Shown here one piece after another: positions 16,311 to 26,639 of a stretch of 64,000 nt of DNA. The translations under genes and the position numbers were made by a program. This DNA comes from Terriglobia bacterium. Its GTDB lineage: Bacteria > Acidobacteriota > Terriglobia > Versatilivoradales > Versatilivoraceae. Position 1 is the stretch's first letter. The number at the start of each line of letters is the position of its first letter. The stretch is from the NCBI GenBank assembly GCA_022452285.1, contig JAKUNG010000009.1, forward strand, positions 1 through 64,000. Reading direction: 5' to 3'. The notes below the pieces were generated by a model, which worked only from the letters and a program-made list of their open reading frames with translations, was not told where the DNA came from and did no database searches.

Positions 16311-17606
16311 CTAGACAGAAAAATCTTTGTCGTCTACTTTAGAAGGATTTATTTCTTTTGCCAAAAGTTTCTTTACATGCCTATGGTCAGCATCCTTTAT
16401 TAAAAAGTGAACTCCCTTATAATCATATTTCTCACCTTTTTTGGGCACACGACCAAACATTGAATTGAGAAATCCAGCAACTGTTACATTTTCATCGCTA
16501 TTGAGTCTAATGCCAAAAAGTTTCTCAACTTCTTCAATAGGGGTATTTCCAGAAATCAGATAATCACCGTTAAGATCCTTGCAGGGTTCTAAATGTTGAA
16601 TAACCTCATCTTCATCATGAATTTCTCCTGCAATCTCTTCTAATATATCTTCAATGGTAACAAGACCAGCAACTCCTCCATGCTCATCAACAATAATCGC
16701 CATATGATAAGATTCACGTTGCATTTCTGTCATTAACTCAGCAATTCTTTTAGTATCAGGAACAAAGCGAATAGGCCTCATCAGACTTTCGATATTCTTA
16801 ACAGGCACTTTACTGTCCCAAACATCTATTAGATCTTTAAGATAGACAAACCCTTCTATGTTTTCAACATGATCACGATATACAGGTACACGAGAATATT
16901 TTGTAGAAGTAATAAGCTGTTTGAGCATTTCAGGAGCAGCTTTTACGTCAATTGTTACCATCTTAGTTCGAGGACTCATAACATCACCAGCCACGATATC
17001 ACCAAATTCAACTACTGACTGAATCAAACCTTCTCCACCTTCTTTCAAAATTCCTTCTTCCTGACCTACATCAATGAAAGCCTGGATTTCTTTTTCAATT
17101 TGTTCTTCTGTTCTCTTATTCTTTTCCATAGAAATACCTAGAAAACTTAATATCTTTAAGCTAAAAGAAAGTGGTACAGTAAAAAATCTTAGTATTGGTC
17201 TAAAAAATTGATAAATAGGTAGGAGGATTAGGATTGCACGAGATGATTTTCTAAAGGTAATAATGAGTGGAATAAGCTGTCGGAAAATGATTATTACTAA
17301 GAACATAATTCCGAAAGCTGAAGTGATACTTTTAAAGTAACTACCAAACTGTGAATGAAAGTAGCCAGTTAATACAACAGACATTAAAACAAGGATAATT
17401 TGGATACCTACGGACAAATCAACTAAATTTTCAGGTCTCCTTTCTATTACCTGTTTAAAATCCAAAACCAACTTGGAACTAGCTTGATCCAATAAACGTC
17501 TAAAAGCCACCTTATTGGCCTGACTTAGGCTTATTTCAAAGACCGCTAGTAGCATTAATATTAAGAGAAATAGGAGACTTACTAGGAATACCCCAGCTGT
17601 TGTCAT
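16311..17606 (-). CDS. CNNM/CorC-type CBS-domain membrane protein
   Basis: Hemolysin C/CorC/CNNM family protein, likely a Mg2+ or Co2+ transport-related membrane protein. Residues 1-140 hold about four membrane segments (DUF21-like); two CBS domains occupy about 205-320 (VMSPRTKMVTI and MRPIRFVPDT mark their starts); a CorC/HlyC transporter-associated domain lies at about 335-425. Its ATG overlaps the ybeY stop by 4 nt, so translation is probably coupled. The neighbourhood phoH-ybeY-corC-era is a common bacterial arrangement. Confidence 0.93.
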   Translation of the reverse strand: MTTAGVFLVSLLFLLILMLLAVFEISLSQANKVAFRRLLDQASSKLVLDFKQVIERRPENLVDLSVGIQIILVLMSVVLTGYFHSQFGSYFKSITSAFGIMFLVIIIFRQLIPLIITFRKSSRAILILLPIYQFFRPILRFFTVPLSFSLKILSFLGISMEKNKRTEEQIEKEIQAFIDVGQEEGILKEGGEGLIQSVVEFGDIVAGDVMSPRTKMVTIDVKAAPEMLKQLITSTKYSRVPVYRDHVENIEGFVYLKDLIDVWDSKVPVKNIESLMRPIRFVPDTKRIAELMTEMQRESYHMAIIVDEHGGVAGLVTIEDILEEIAGEIHDEDEVIQHLEPCKDLNGDYLISGNTPIEEVEKLFGIRLNSDENVTVAGFLNSMFGRVPKKGEKYDYKGVHFLIKDADHRHVKKLLAKEINPSKVDDKDFSV

Positions 17607-18031
17607 AGAAGCTCTCTTTGAAGCTTCATTTCTCTACGGCACATTTGTCCTTGGTCAACTTCGTGATCCCAGCCTTTAAGGTGAAGCCATCCATGAATCA
17701 TAAGTATCTTTATCTCTTTCTCAAGCGAGTGATTCTGAGCAAGAGCCTGCTTGTTTGCAAATTCGACAGAAATCATCATATCACCTAAATAGTTGCAATC
17801 CAAATTAGGAACCTCATTAAACTGAGCAGGAAATGATAAAATATCTGTAGGTTCATCAAGACATCGATAAAGTAGATTATAACGTCGAAGAGTTTTATCC
17901 GTGGTCAGAAGTACGCTAAAAGTTCCTAGGTCTTTTTGATAGTAGCTTGAAAGAATTTCGCCAAACTGTCTAAGCCTATTGATTGAAAGGCGATATCTAC
18001 GCTGACGATTAATAATAAGAACCCTAGACAC
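17603..18031 (-). CDS. ybeY: Endoribonuclease YbeY
   Basis: Zinc-dependent endoribonuclease for 16S rRNA 3'-end maturation and ribosome quality control. The signature HGWLHLKGWDH carries the three zinc-binding histidines H113, H117 and H123, and the substrate region PTDILSFP is present. 142 residues, slightly short but complete. It sits 15 bp after phoH and overlaps the next gene by 4 nt. Confidence 0.96.
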   Translation of the reverse strand: MSRVLIINRQRRYRLSINRLRQFGEILSSYYQKDLGTFSVLLTTDKTLRRYNLLYRCLDEPTDILSFPAQFNEVPNLDCNYLGDMMISVEFANKQALAQNHSLEKEIKILMIHGWLHLKGWDHEVDQGQMCRREMKLQRELL

Positions 18032-18046
18032 TTAATAGACCATTAT

Positions 18047-19057
18047 TTAACTGCCAGGAGAATGAAATCTCTTATTCTCAGTTGGCTTTTCTTTTGATTC
18101 AAAAAGATTGTAGGCGCCAACAATCTTTTGTACCAATGGATGTCTAACAACATCTTCTTGATTAAAGTAAATAAAATCAATCTCAGATATTTTAGAGACT
18201 ATATTCGTTACTTGAACGAGCCCAGACATTTTCCCTGGAGGAAGATCGATTTGGGTAATGTCTCCGGTAATGACAACTTTCGAATTAAACCCCATTCGAG
18301 TTAGGAACATTTTCATTTGCTCAGGAGTAGTATTCTGTGCTTCATCAAGAATGACAAACGCATCGTTAAGTGTCCGACCACGCATAAAAGCAATCGGAGC
18401 GATTTCAATAGTTCCACGTTCTAAGTACCGATCTACTTTATCTATGTCTAACATCTCATAAAGCGCATCGTACAGTGGTCGAAGATAGGGATCGACTTTT
18501 TCCTGAAGATTGCCTGGGAGAAATCCTAATCTTTCACCTGCTTCAACTGCTGGACGCGCCAATACAATGCGGTTAACTTGTCTATTTAAAAGAGAACTTA
18601 CTGCCATCGCCACAGCCAAATAAGTTTTTCCAGTTCCAGCAGGACCAATACCAAAAATTATTTGAGAGTTTTTAATAGATTGTAGATAAAGATGTTGTTT
18701 AAGACTGCGAGGCTTGATCTGTTTTTTTTCTGAAATATGTTTTTGAGAAGAAAATATACAGTCTTGCAAACAAATACTAGGATCTTCGGAAATAATTTTG
18801 ATAAGACCTTTAAAATCACTATTATTAAACTGGATTCCTTTATCTAGAAGTTGGTAGAAATCTAGTAGTATCTTTTCAACTATCTCAACATCACAATCAT
18901 TTCCTTCAATAATAAGATCATTCGGAGTCAACAAGAGTTTTACTTCAAAGCAACTCTCTATATAGGTTAGATTTTCATCAAGAGTTCCAAAAACAGCCTC
19001 TATATCATGACTCAGTGCAACATTTTTTTTTATGATTGTACTAACTTCAGCCTCCAT
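18047..19057 (-). CDS. phoH: PhoH-like ATPase
   Basis: PhoH/PhoL family ATPase, linked to RNA metabolism together with YbeY. Walker A GPAGTGKT is at residues 138-145 and Walker B in AFVILDEAQNTTPEQMKMFL, with the family segment RPAVEAGERLGFLPG between. The N-terminal 100 residues contain a KH-like segment, as usual. A promoter candidate lies just upstream and would head the phoH-ybeY-corC-era operon. Confidence 0.96.
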   Translation of the reverse strand: MEAEVSTIIKKNVALSHDIEAVFGTLDENLTYIESCFEVKLLLTPNDLIIEGNDCDVEIVEKILLDFYQLLDKGIQFNNSDFKGLIKIISEDPSICLQDCIFSSQKHISEKKQIKPRSLKQHLYLQSIKNSQIIFGIGPAGTGKTYLAVAMAVSSLLNRQVNRIVLARPAVEAGERLGFLPGNLQEKVDPYLRPLYDALYEMLDIDKVDRYLERGTIEIAPIAFMRGRTLNDAFVILDEAQNTTPEQMKMFLTRMGFNSKVVITGDITQIDLPPGKMSGLVQVTNIVSKISEIDFIYFNQEDVVRHPLVQKIVGAYNLFESKEKPTENKRFHSPGS

Positions 19058-19089
19058 TTCTGCAAGAAGTTCTATTTTTTGATTAAAAA

Positions 19090-19118
19090 ATTTTCACATA
19101 CCATTTATTTTTGGTCAA
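19090..19118 (-). promoter_or_regulatory. Promoter candidate for phoH-ybeY-corC-era
   Basis: On the reverse strand TTGACC (19113-19118) is followed after 17 bp by GAAAAT (19090-19095; four of six matches). The position, about 30-60 bp before the phoH ATG, is right for an operon promoter; the -10 box is only moderate. Confidence 0.4.
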
Positions 19119-19146
19119 GGCACCAAAATGTTGACTGTGTTCTAAT

Positions 19147-21168
<2,022 letters not shown>

Positions 21169-21239
21169 TTAACTTAAAAGTTTTGAAAATATCTGTTAGA
21201 AAAAATCAACTTCATCTTAAAGGGTTAAGTGAATGACTC

Positions 21240-21788
21240 TTAATCACTGTCTTCTTCACAGTAGCGCTTCCAGTCTTTAAGGTCCTTTGCTGAGATACCT
21301 TCTTCAGAAGAACCGACTTGTTCCCTACTAGTAATTGAAACATCTTCTAGTCCAAAATAATTGGACCAGTCTCTGATGTCTTCTTCTGACATAGCTAGTT
21401 CTAAGGGTTCCGGGTCTTCTCGGATCTTGCTTAGAAACCGATTGAATTCATGACACTTTAAAGCCTTTACCCCACAATTTTTAGCGTGGTTATACACCTC
21501 ATTATCAGAAGAAACCACACAAAGATTATTAGCTGAGATAGGGAGTTCAATGGTCTTTCTTATTTGTTCATCGGCAGTTTCAGATCCAGAAAATCTTATT
21601 TCAATGTACTTGGTTTTTTTTAAAGGTTCTGATTTTTCAGGACCATCAAAAAAAACTATTGTTTGTCGCTTTTTGCAGTTTAGAAGAGGAATTAAGAAAT
21701 CAATCAAGTTCTGTCGACAATTTTGATCCTTAAGAGATAAATGTCGACTGTGCCCAATCAGGTTATTTCCATCAATTAAATACATCAT
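21240..21788 (-). CDS. NYN-domain (YacP-like) ribonuclease-type protein
   Basis: The N-terminus MMYLIDGNNLIGH, then IVFFDG and VVSSDNEVYNHAKNCG, is the aspartate-rich PIN/NYN fold found in YacP/Rae1-like endoribonucleases; D6 and N8 are the expected metal-site residues. The C-terminus carries a motif twice: SEEDIRDWSNYFG at 134-146 and SAKDLKDWKRYC at 166-177, 32 residues apart, within an acidic tail. Two ATG codons stand in tandem at the start. Position between ligA and the bacillithiol genes gives no direct clue to substrate. Confidence 0.8.
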   Translation of the reverse strand: MMYLIDGNNLIGHSRHLSLKDQNCRQNLIDFLIPLLNCKKRQTIVFFDGPEKSEPLKKTKYIEIRFSGSETADEQIRKTIELPISANNLCVVSSDNEVYNHAKNCGVKALKCHEFNRFLSKIREDPEPLELAMSEEDIRDWSNYFGLEDVSITSREQVGSSEEGISAKDLKDWKRYCEEDSD

Positions 21789-21885
21789 TTTCTAGAACGT
21801 CGGCTACCAAGTCATTTCTAATCAATATTTTACTATTTTCCAGTAGAAACTTTACTTAATTTAAAAAAAGTTTTAGTAATAAAGT

Positions 21886-23013
21886 CTATTGATTTAAATT
21901 AACAATTTGGTGGTAATACTCTTCATAGAGAGGAATGATTTTTGTCGAACAGAATTTTTCCATTGCAAATTTCCTTGCATTAATACCCATTTTTCGGTGT
22001 TTTTCAGGATCACTAAGTATTTCAACTGTCCGACTAGCCATAGCTTTAATATCCTTAGGAGCAATTAAATATCCATCAATTCCCTCTCGGATAACCTCTG
22101 GTAGTCCCCCTACCTTTGAGGCAACAACAGGTGCTTCACAGGCCATTGCTTCCAAAGCAACAAGTCCAAATGATTCATTTTCGCTAGGAAGTAGGAGCAG
22201 ATCAGCGACAGACAAAATTTCTGCCACAGAGTCCTGTTTACCTAAAAAAACCACTTTTTCTGAAAGTCCCTTATTTCGTGACAAACATTCTGCGTTATAC
22301 CTTTCTGGACCATCTCCAACCATCAGAAGTTTAGCTGGCAGGTGATGACGCACTTCATCAAAAATTTCAACAACATCAGTAACTCGTTTAACAGGGCGAA
22401 AATTTGAAATATGGACAATTATTTTCTCATCAGCCGAAGCAAACTTTTTCCTGTGGTTAGCATCTTGGGTTTTTTGAAAAACATCACAGTTGACAAAATT
22501 AGGAATTAAAACAATCGGTTTCTGCAAAGCAAATTCTTGAGAACTTAGCTTCCGCAAAAACTCTGATACAGCTGTTACTCCATCACTCCTATCAATAGAA
22601 AATCGTGTGATCGGCAAATAAGAACGATCATTTCCTACCAGAGTGATATCGGTGCCATGCAAGGTTGTAATTACTGGAATTTTTCTGGGTCGTAACATCT
22701 CTTTCGCTAAATAAGCACTCACTGAATGAGGGATTGCATAATGCACGTGCAACAAATCAAGCTTGTGATGGACTGCAACATCAGCCATTTTCGTAGCTAA
22801 GGCTAGAGTATAATGAGGATGTTCAAATAAAGGATAATTCAGCATTTCTACTTCATGAAAATAAATTCCTTCACTAGTTGCATCTAATTTAATTGGAATT
22901 GCATAACTAATGAAATGGATCTCATGGCCGCGTATGGCTAACTCTTTGCCAATCTCAGTCGCAACAACTCCACTTCCACCATATGTTGGATAACAAGTAA
23001 TTCCAATTCTCAT
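21886..23013 (-). CDS. bshA: N-acetyl-alpha-D-glucosaminyl L-malate synthase
   Basis: First enzyme of bacillithiol synthesis: joins GlcNAc (from UDP-GlcNAc) to L-malate. GT-B glycosyltransferase of the GT4 family with the BshA-specific N-terminus GITCYPTYGGSGVVATEIG and the segment TTLHGTDITLVG; the nucleotide-binding ending NESFGLVALEAMACEAPVVA is present. 375 residues, usual size. Its ATG overlaps the stop codon of bshB1 by 4 nt, so the pair is coupled. bshC, the last step, is not in the window. Confidence 0.96.
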   Translation of the reverse strand: MRIGITCYPTYGGSGVVATEIGKELAIRGHEIHFISYAIPIKLDATSEGIYFHEVEMLNYPLFEHPHYTLALATKMADVAVHHKLDLLHVHYAIPHSVSAYLAKEMLRPRKIPVITTLHGTDITLVGNDRSYLPITRFSIDRSDGVTAVSEFLRKLSSQEFALQKPIVLIPNFVNCDVFQKTQDANHRKKFASADEKIIVHISNFRPVKRVTDVVEIFDEVRHHLPAKLLMVGDGPERYNAECLSRNKGLSEKVVFLGKQDSVAEILSVADLLLLPSENESFGLVALEAMACEAPVVASKVGGLPEVIREGIDGYLIAPKDIKAMASRTVEILSDPEKHRKMGINARKFAMEKFCSTKIIPLYEEYYHQIVNLNQ

Positions 23014-23765
23014 CGATTCGATACCTTTGCATCCTTTACAAAAAATTCTAACGGATCTTCAACTGCTATCGCTTCTTTAGAAAAAAACGCTTCAGCATAA
23101 GTAGAATTAATCAAAGATCCATAGTATTGATTAAGTGCTCGAAGAGAAGGTAGAAACTCAGGTACACTTAGATAAGTCTTGGGTTGCTTGGACTTTGGAT
23201 TGTGAAGTTGGGAAGAGAAACAATTAATTGCCTTCATTTTTTTTTCAAAAAATCTACTTATATCTACTAAGAATGATGGATGAACTCCATAAGGTAACTT
23301 GAAATAAATGAGCTTTTTAGGACGAAAACGCGGCTGATCTGTCACCACCTTCTTCAAACCTGAAAGATAACATGCTGCCGAAACAATTCGACTAGCACAA
23401 ATATGGTCTGGATGCGGGTCGTCCCAATAATGAGTAAAAACCAAGCTAGGTCGATATAACCTAATTTGTTTAATTACACTAAGACGGACCTTTACTGAAT
23501 CTTGAATCTGACCATCCTCAAAACATAAATTTTCCCTTACTTTTAATCTTAAAATCTTTGCTGAATTCCTAGCCTCAATCGACCGAATGTCCGCATTGCC
23601 TCGACTACCCATTTCTCCGCGAGTCATATCAACAATTCCAACACGATGACCAAGCTTTGCAAACTTAAGAATAGTACCACTCATAGATAATTCTACATCA
23701 TCTGGATGGGCACCAAAGGCCAACACATCTAATTTCGAATTGATTTCTTGTTTAATTTTTGACAT
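23010..23765 (-). CDS. bshB1: Bacillithiol deacetylase BshB1
   Basis: Zinc-dependent LmbE/PIG-L-type deacetylase that removes the acetyl group from GlcNAc-malate, second step of bacillithiol synthesis. The metal motif AHPDD is at residues 19-23 and the family pattern TRGEMGSRGNADIR follows; the C-terminal HYWDDPHPDH is typical. 251 residues. Direct coupling to bshA identifies it as BshB1 rather than another PIG-L deacetylase. Confidence 0.95.
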   Translation of the reverse strand: MSKIKQEINSKLDVLAFGAHPDDVELSMSGTILKFAKLGHRVGIVDMTRGEMGSRGNADIRSIEARNSAKILRLKVRENLCFEDGQIQDSVKVRLSVIKQIRLYRPSLVFTHYWDDPHPDHICASRIVSAACYLSGLKKVVTDQPRFRPKKLIYFKLPYGVHPSFLVDISRFFEKKMKAINCFSSQLHNPKSKQPKTYLSVPEFLPSLRALNQYYGSLINSTYAEAFFSKEAIAVEDPLEFFVKDAKVSNR

Positions 23766-23800
23766 ATCATGATCACTGTATAGTAAATCAGGTTAGCTTA

Positions 23801-24238
23801 TTAATCAGTTTTTTTGGGTTTAATTAATGCAATGTGACGGTCTTCACCACCTAAGTCTGACATCTCAACAAAAACTTTGTCTTCAAAAGCATAACCTGCT
23901 AGTTTCTCTGGCCATTCCACTAATACAACAGCTGGGGTTTCAAAAATTTCTTCTAAACCTAGTGTCCACATATCATCTTCGCCTTTGATACGATAAAGAT
24001 CTACGTGAAAAACTGGAATTCTTGCTGGGTATTCATTGATCAATGTAAAAGAAGGACTAGTAACTTCATTAGGATCATCATAACCTAGCCCACATATTAA
24101 ACCTTTACAAAAAACAGTTTTCCCAACTCCTAGTGAACCCTGTAACAGAAAAATGCAAGGCCTATCTATTGATTGACCAATAGCATAAGAAAAATAGAAG
24201 GTTTGATCTGCTGAGTGACTAAAAAGATTAAGAATCAT
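23801..24238 (-). CDS. tsaE: tRNA threonylcarbamoyladenosine synthesis ATPase TsaE
   Basis: P-loop ATPase partner of TsaD/TsaB in making t6A37 on ANN-decoding tRNAs. Walker A GSLGVGKT is at residues 34-41, and TSPSFTLINEYP plus VFHVDLYRI and LVEWPEK are the family hallmarks. 145 residues, usual length. It lies between nnrD and bshB1 in the reverse run, as nnrD-tsaE is often seen in bacteria. Confidence 0.95.
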   Translation of the reverse strand: MILNLFSHSADQTFYFSYAIGQSIDRPCIFLLQGSLGVGKTVFCKGLICGLGYDDPNEVTSPSFTLINEYPARIPVFHVDLYRIKGEDDMWTLGLEEIFETPAVVLVEWPEKLAGYAFEDKVFVEMSDLGGEDRHIALIKPKKTD

Positions 24239-24289
24239 TAACCATGTACCTAATTCACGACCACACTAATGATTATTGAAAGCCTATGC

Positions 24290-25909
24290 TCAATTAGTCA
24301 ATTTTAAGAAAACGTCCACCAAAAAGGAAATCAGATCTGAAGCTGTTAGTGCTTGGTCACCTTTAACATTTTGAGCAAAATCACCAGCCATACCATGAAT
24401 AAATACAGCAGAGGCAATAATTTTTTCTAAATCATTGGGATCTATAGATGTCCTCTGCTTACTATCAGGCATTGACAACCATTGGGCAATCATCCCAGAA
24501 ATAACTCCAGTTAGGACATCTCCTGATCCAGCTGTAGCCATCCCTGGATTTCCAGTAGAATTTAAATAAATTTGACCCGATGGAGTTGCTAAAACTGTTT
24601 GGTGTCCTTTCAAAATCAAATAAAGACCATGATCCATGGCAAACTTTCTAGCTAATTCAATTCGATTTTTTAAAAGATGTTTAATGGAGATATCTAGAAG
24701 GCTAGCAAATTCACCTGGATGGGGGGTAAGAATCAAAAAGTTTTTTCTATCCTCTAAGAGATTTATATTTCCTTGAAAGGCATTAATTCCATCAGCATCT
24801 AATACTATTGGAAGAGGACATTCCTTTAAAAACTGCTGTATGAATTCAACAGTATCCTTTTCATAGCCCAGCCCTGGCCCTAAAGCTACCAAGGTTTTTT
24901 TCTTTAGTAATTCGCCAAATTGATTTTCCTTTATAGCTTCTAGAGATAATCCACCAGTTTCTGTAGATTTTAAAGACTCAGTCATAATTTCCAATGATTG
25001 ACTGGCTACAATTGGCAGACATGGAGCTGGCACTCCCAAAGTGATTAAACCGGTTCCACTGCTAAGAGCAGCCTTGGCTGTCAAACAGGCAGCTCCAGTT
25101 TTTCCTAATGAACCTGCAACAACTAGCAGATGTCCGAAATGTCCTTTATGGACATTAACTGGACGTAAAAAGCTTTTAAAATTTTCCTGAACATCGTCAA
25201 AAGTTACGTAATTAAGCCAATTATCGGAGGATTCAATTAATTCTTTTGGTACTCCTATTGGAACAACCTTCCAAATTTTAGAGAAATTTGACGCGGGATA
25301 ACAAACATTAGCAGGCTTAGGTGCTGAAAATGTTATAGTTAATTCAGCTGTTGGACCAACCATTTTCTGCTCTTCTCCCCCCATAAAGTCACAGTCTATT
25401 CCCGAAGGAATATCTACAGCCACTACTTGAGAAATTAGGGTCATATTGCGAATTGCTTCCGTCAAAAAACTATCAAGAGGAAACCGCACTCCTGTACCTA
25501 GAAGAGCATCAACCAAGATATCTGGAGATTCAGCGTAGAAGAAGCTTTTTAGTTCTTGTTTTGAATTTTTTCCATCTACTATTACTTGAATAGGAACACC
25601 AATCCTTTTAATGATGTCAAAATTGATTAAGGCATCTCCCTTTAGATTACTTGGGGCAGTTAAAAGTAATACTCTAGTCTTAACCTTGCGAAGATATAGT
25701 TGTCTAGCAACAACGAAACCATCTCCTCCATTATTTCCTTTTCCACAAACAACCAAAACTCTTTTGCCCAATAAACTCCCATAGTAACTTTCCATCTCAT
25801 GGAAGACACCTAAGCCAGCATTTTCCATTAAAAGTAATCCTGGGATGCCATAGAGATCCGTTGTTTTTTGATCGATTGTTTTAGCTTGTGCTGATAGTAG
25901 AAGTTTCAT
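24290..25909 (-). CDS. nnrD: Bifunctional NAD(P)H-hydrate repair enzyme
   Basis: Repairs hydrated NAD(P)H: the N-terminal epimerase domain (NnrE-like, about residues 1-215; CGKGNNGGDGFVVARQL) interconverts R and S forms and the C-terminal domain (NnrD-like, about 240-530; TGNPGMATAGSGDVLTGV) dehydrates the S form with ADP or ATP. The frame is open to a GTG at 25969, but the ATG at 25909 begins MKLLLSAQAKTIDQKT, the usual N-terminus, so it is preferred (539 residues). Fused two-domain form as in E. coli YjeF/Nnr. Confidence 0.95.
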   Translation of the reverse strand: MKLLLSAQAKTIDQKTTDLYGIPGLLLMENAGLGVFHEMESYYGSLLGKRVLVVCGKGNNGGDGFVVARQLYLRKVKTRVLLLTAPSNLKGDALINFDIIKRIGVPIQVIVDGKNSKQELKSFFYAESPDILVDALLGTGVRFPLDSFLTEAIRNMTLISQVVAVDIPSGIDCDFMGGEEQKMVGPTAELTITFSAPKPANVCYPASNFSKIWKVVPIGVPKELIESSDNWLNYVTFDDVQENFKSFLRPVNVHKGHFGHLLVVAGSLGKTGAACLTAKAALSSGTGLITLGVPAPCLPIVASQSLEIMTESLKSTETGGLSLEAIKENQFGELLKKKTLVALGPGLGYEKDTVEFIQQFLKECPLPIVLDADGINAFQGNINLLEDRKNFLILTPHPGEFASLLDISIKHLLKNRIELARKFAMDHGLYLILKGHQTVLATPSGQIYLNSTGNPGMATAGSGDVLTGVISGMIAQWLSMPDSKQRTSIDPNDLEKIIASAVFIHGMAGDFAQNVKGDQALTASDLISFLVDVFLKLTN

Positions 25910-26249
25910 ACTGGTTTTTTTAAAATTTCCCGAACTTTTAAAAAAAAGGGGGGCGGTAGTATCTAACACTAATTTAAGCGGTTCAGAATAATAGAGTCAA
26001 GTTAGAAAACTACTGCAAAATTTAAGCTATATCTACAGATGATTAACTCACTTACTTCAACTTAACAATAGAAGCTGATCTTTTTATTTTTCATGAATTA
26101 GAAAGTACACCAATTAAGAACAAAACTCTTTTTAAATAAAAACACTAAAACTGAATACGTTGTAATATGTTTATACTACCTACTGATATTCCCCTCACAA
26201 GTTCTTACTCTTCTACTGACTAAAAAAACTTGATTTTTTTGAGCATGAC
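25910..26249. other. Intergenic region between nnrD and the tRNA terminator
   Basis: About 340 bp of very AT-rich sequence upstream of nnrD and downstream of tRNA-Gly. I see no ORF with a ribosome site, no structured RNA and no clear promoter. It should contain the nnrD promoter. Confidence 0.5.
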
Positions 26250-26301
26250 AAAAAGGCAACCGACAGAAGAACCCTAGAAAAGCCTTTTATCAATTGCCTT
26301 T
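26250..26301 (-). terminator. Likely intrinsic terminator of tRNA-Gly
   Basis: On the reverse strand AAAGGCAA (from 26301-26294) can pair with TTGCCTTT, which continues into further T residues (26259-26250). A nested AAAAGGC/GCCTTTT pair offers an alternative stem. The T-rich 3' side 12 bases after the CCA end fits a Rho-independent terminator, though the loop is long. Confidence 0.45.
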
Positions 26302-26312
26302 AGTTTAAATTC

Positions 26313-26387
<75 letters not shown>

Positions 26388-26398
26388 AATTACCATGA

Positions 26399-26427
26399 AA
26401 GCTAAGGTCTTTTAATACGAAAGTCAA
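26399..26427 (-). promoter_or_regulatory. Promoter candidate for tRNA-Gly
   Basis: On the reverse strand TTGACT (26422-26427), 17 bp, TAGCTT (26399-26404). The -35 box matches five of six and the -10 box three of six. The predicted start lies about 5 bases before the tRNA 5' end, a plausible short leader. Confidence 0.4.
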
Positions 26428-26639
26428 TCGATTTTTGAATCAAAAAACAAGTTAGAAAAACACATAACAGCTCTCTACACGCGTGTGAAATTAAGTTTGA
26501 TAATTAATGCCAAATTTTCAGTCAATTGAAAAATTTCATTGATCTTAAAAAAGTTAGACCCTTTATCTTTAAAGATACACCCTTAAAACAATAGTAGGTT
26601 TGAAGTTGACTAAAGCTTTTTTTGAACATGAAAAATCTT

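Noticed and set aside
26564-26577. 14-bp palindrome TATCTTTAAAGATA after hemDE as a terminator
   Set aside because: All A-T stem with no loop and no adjacent T-run; not stable enough to call.
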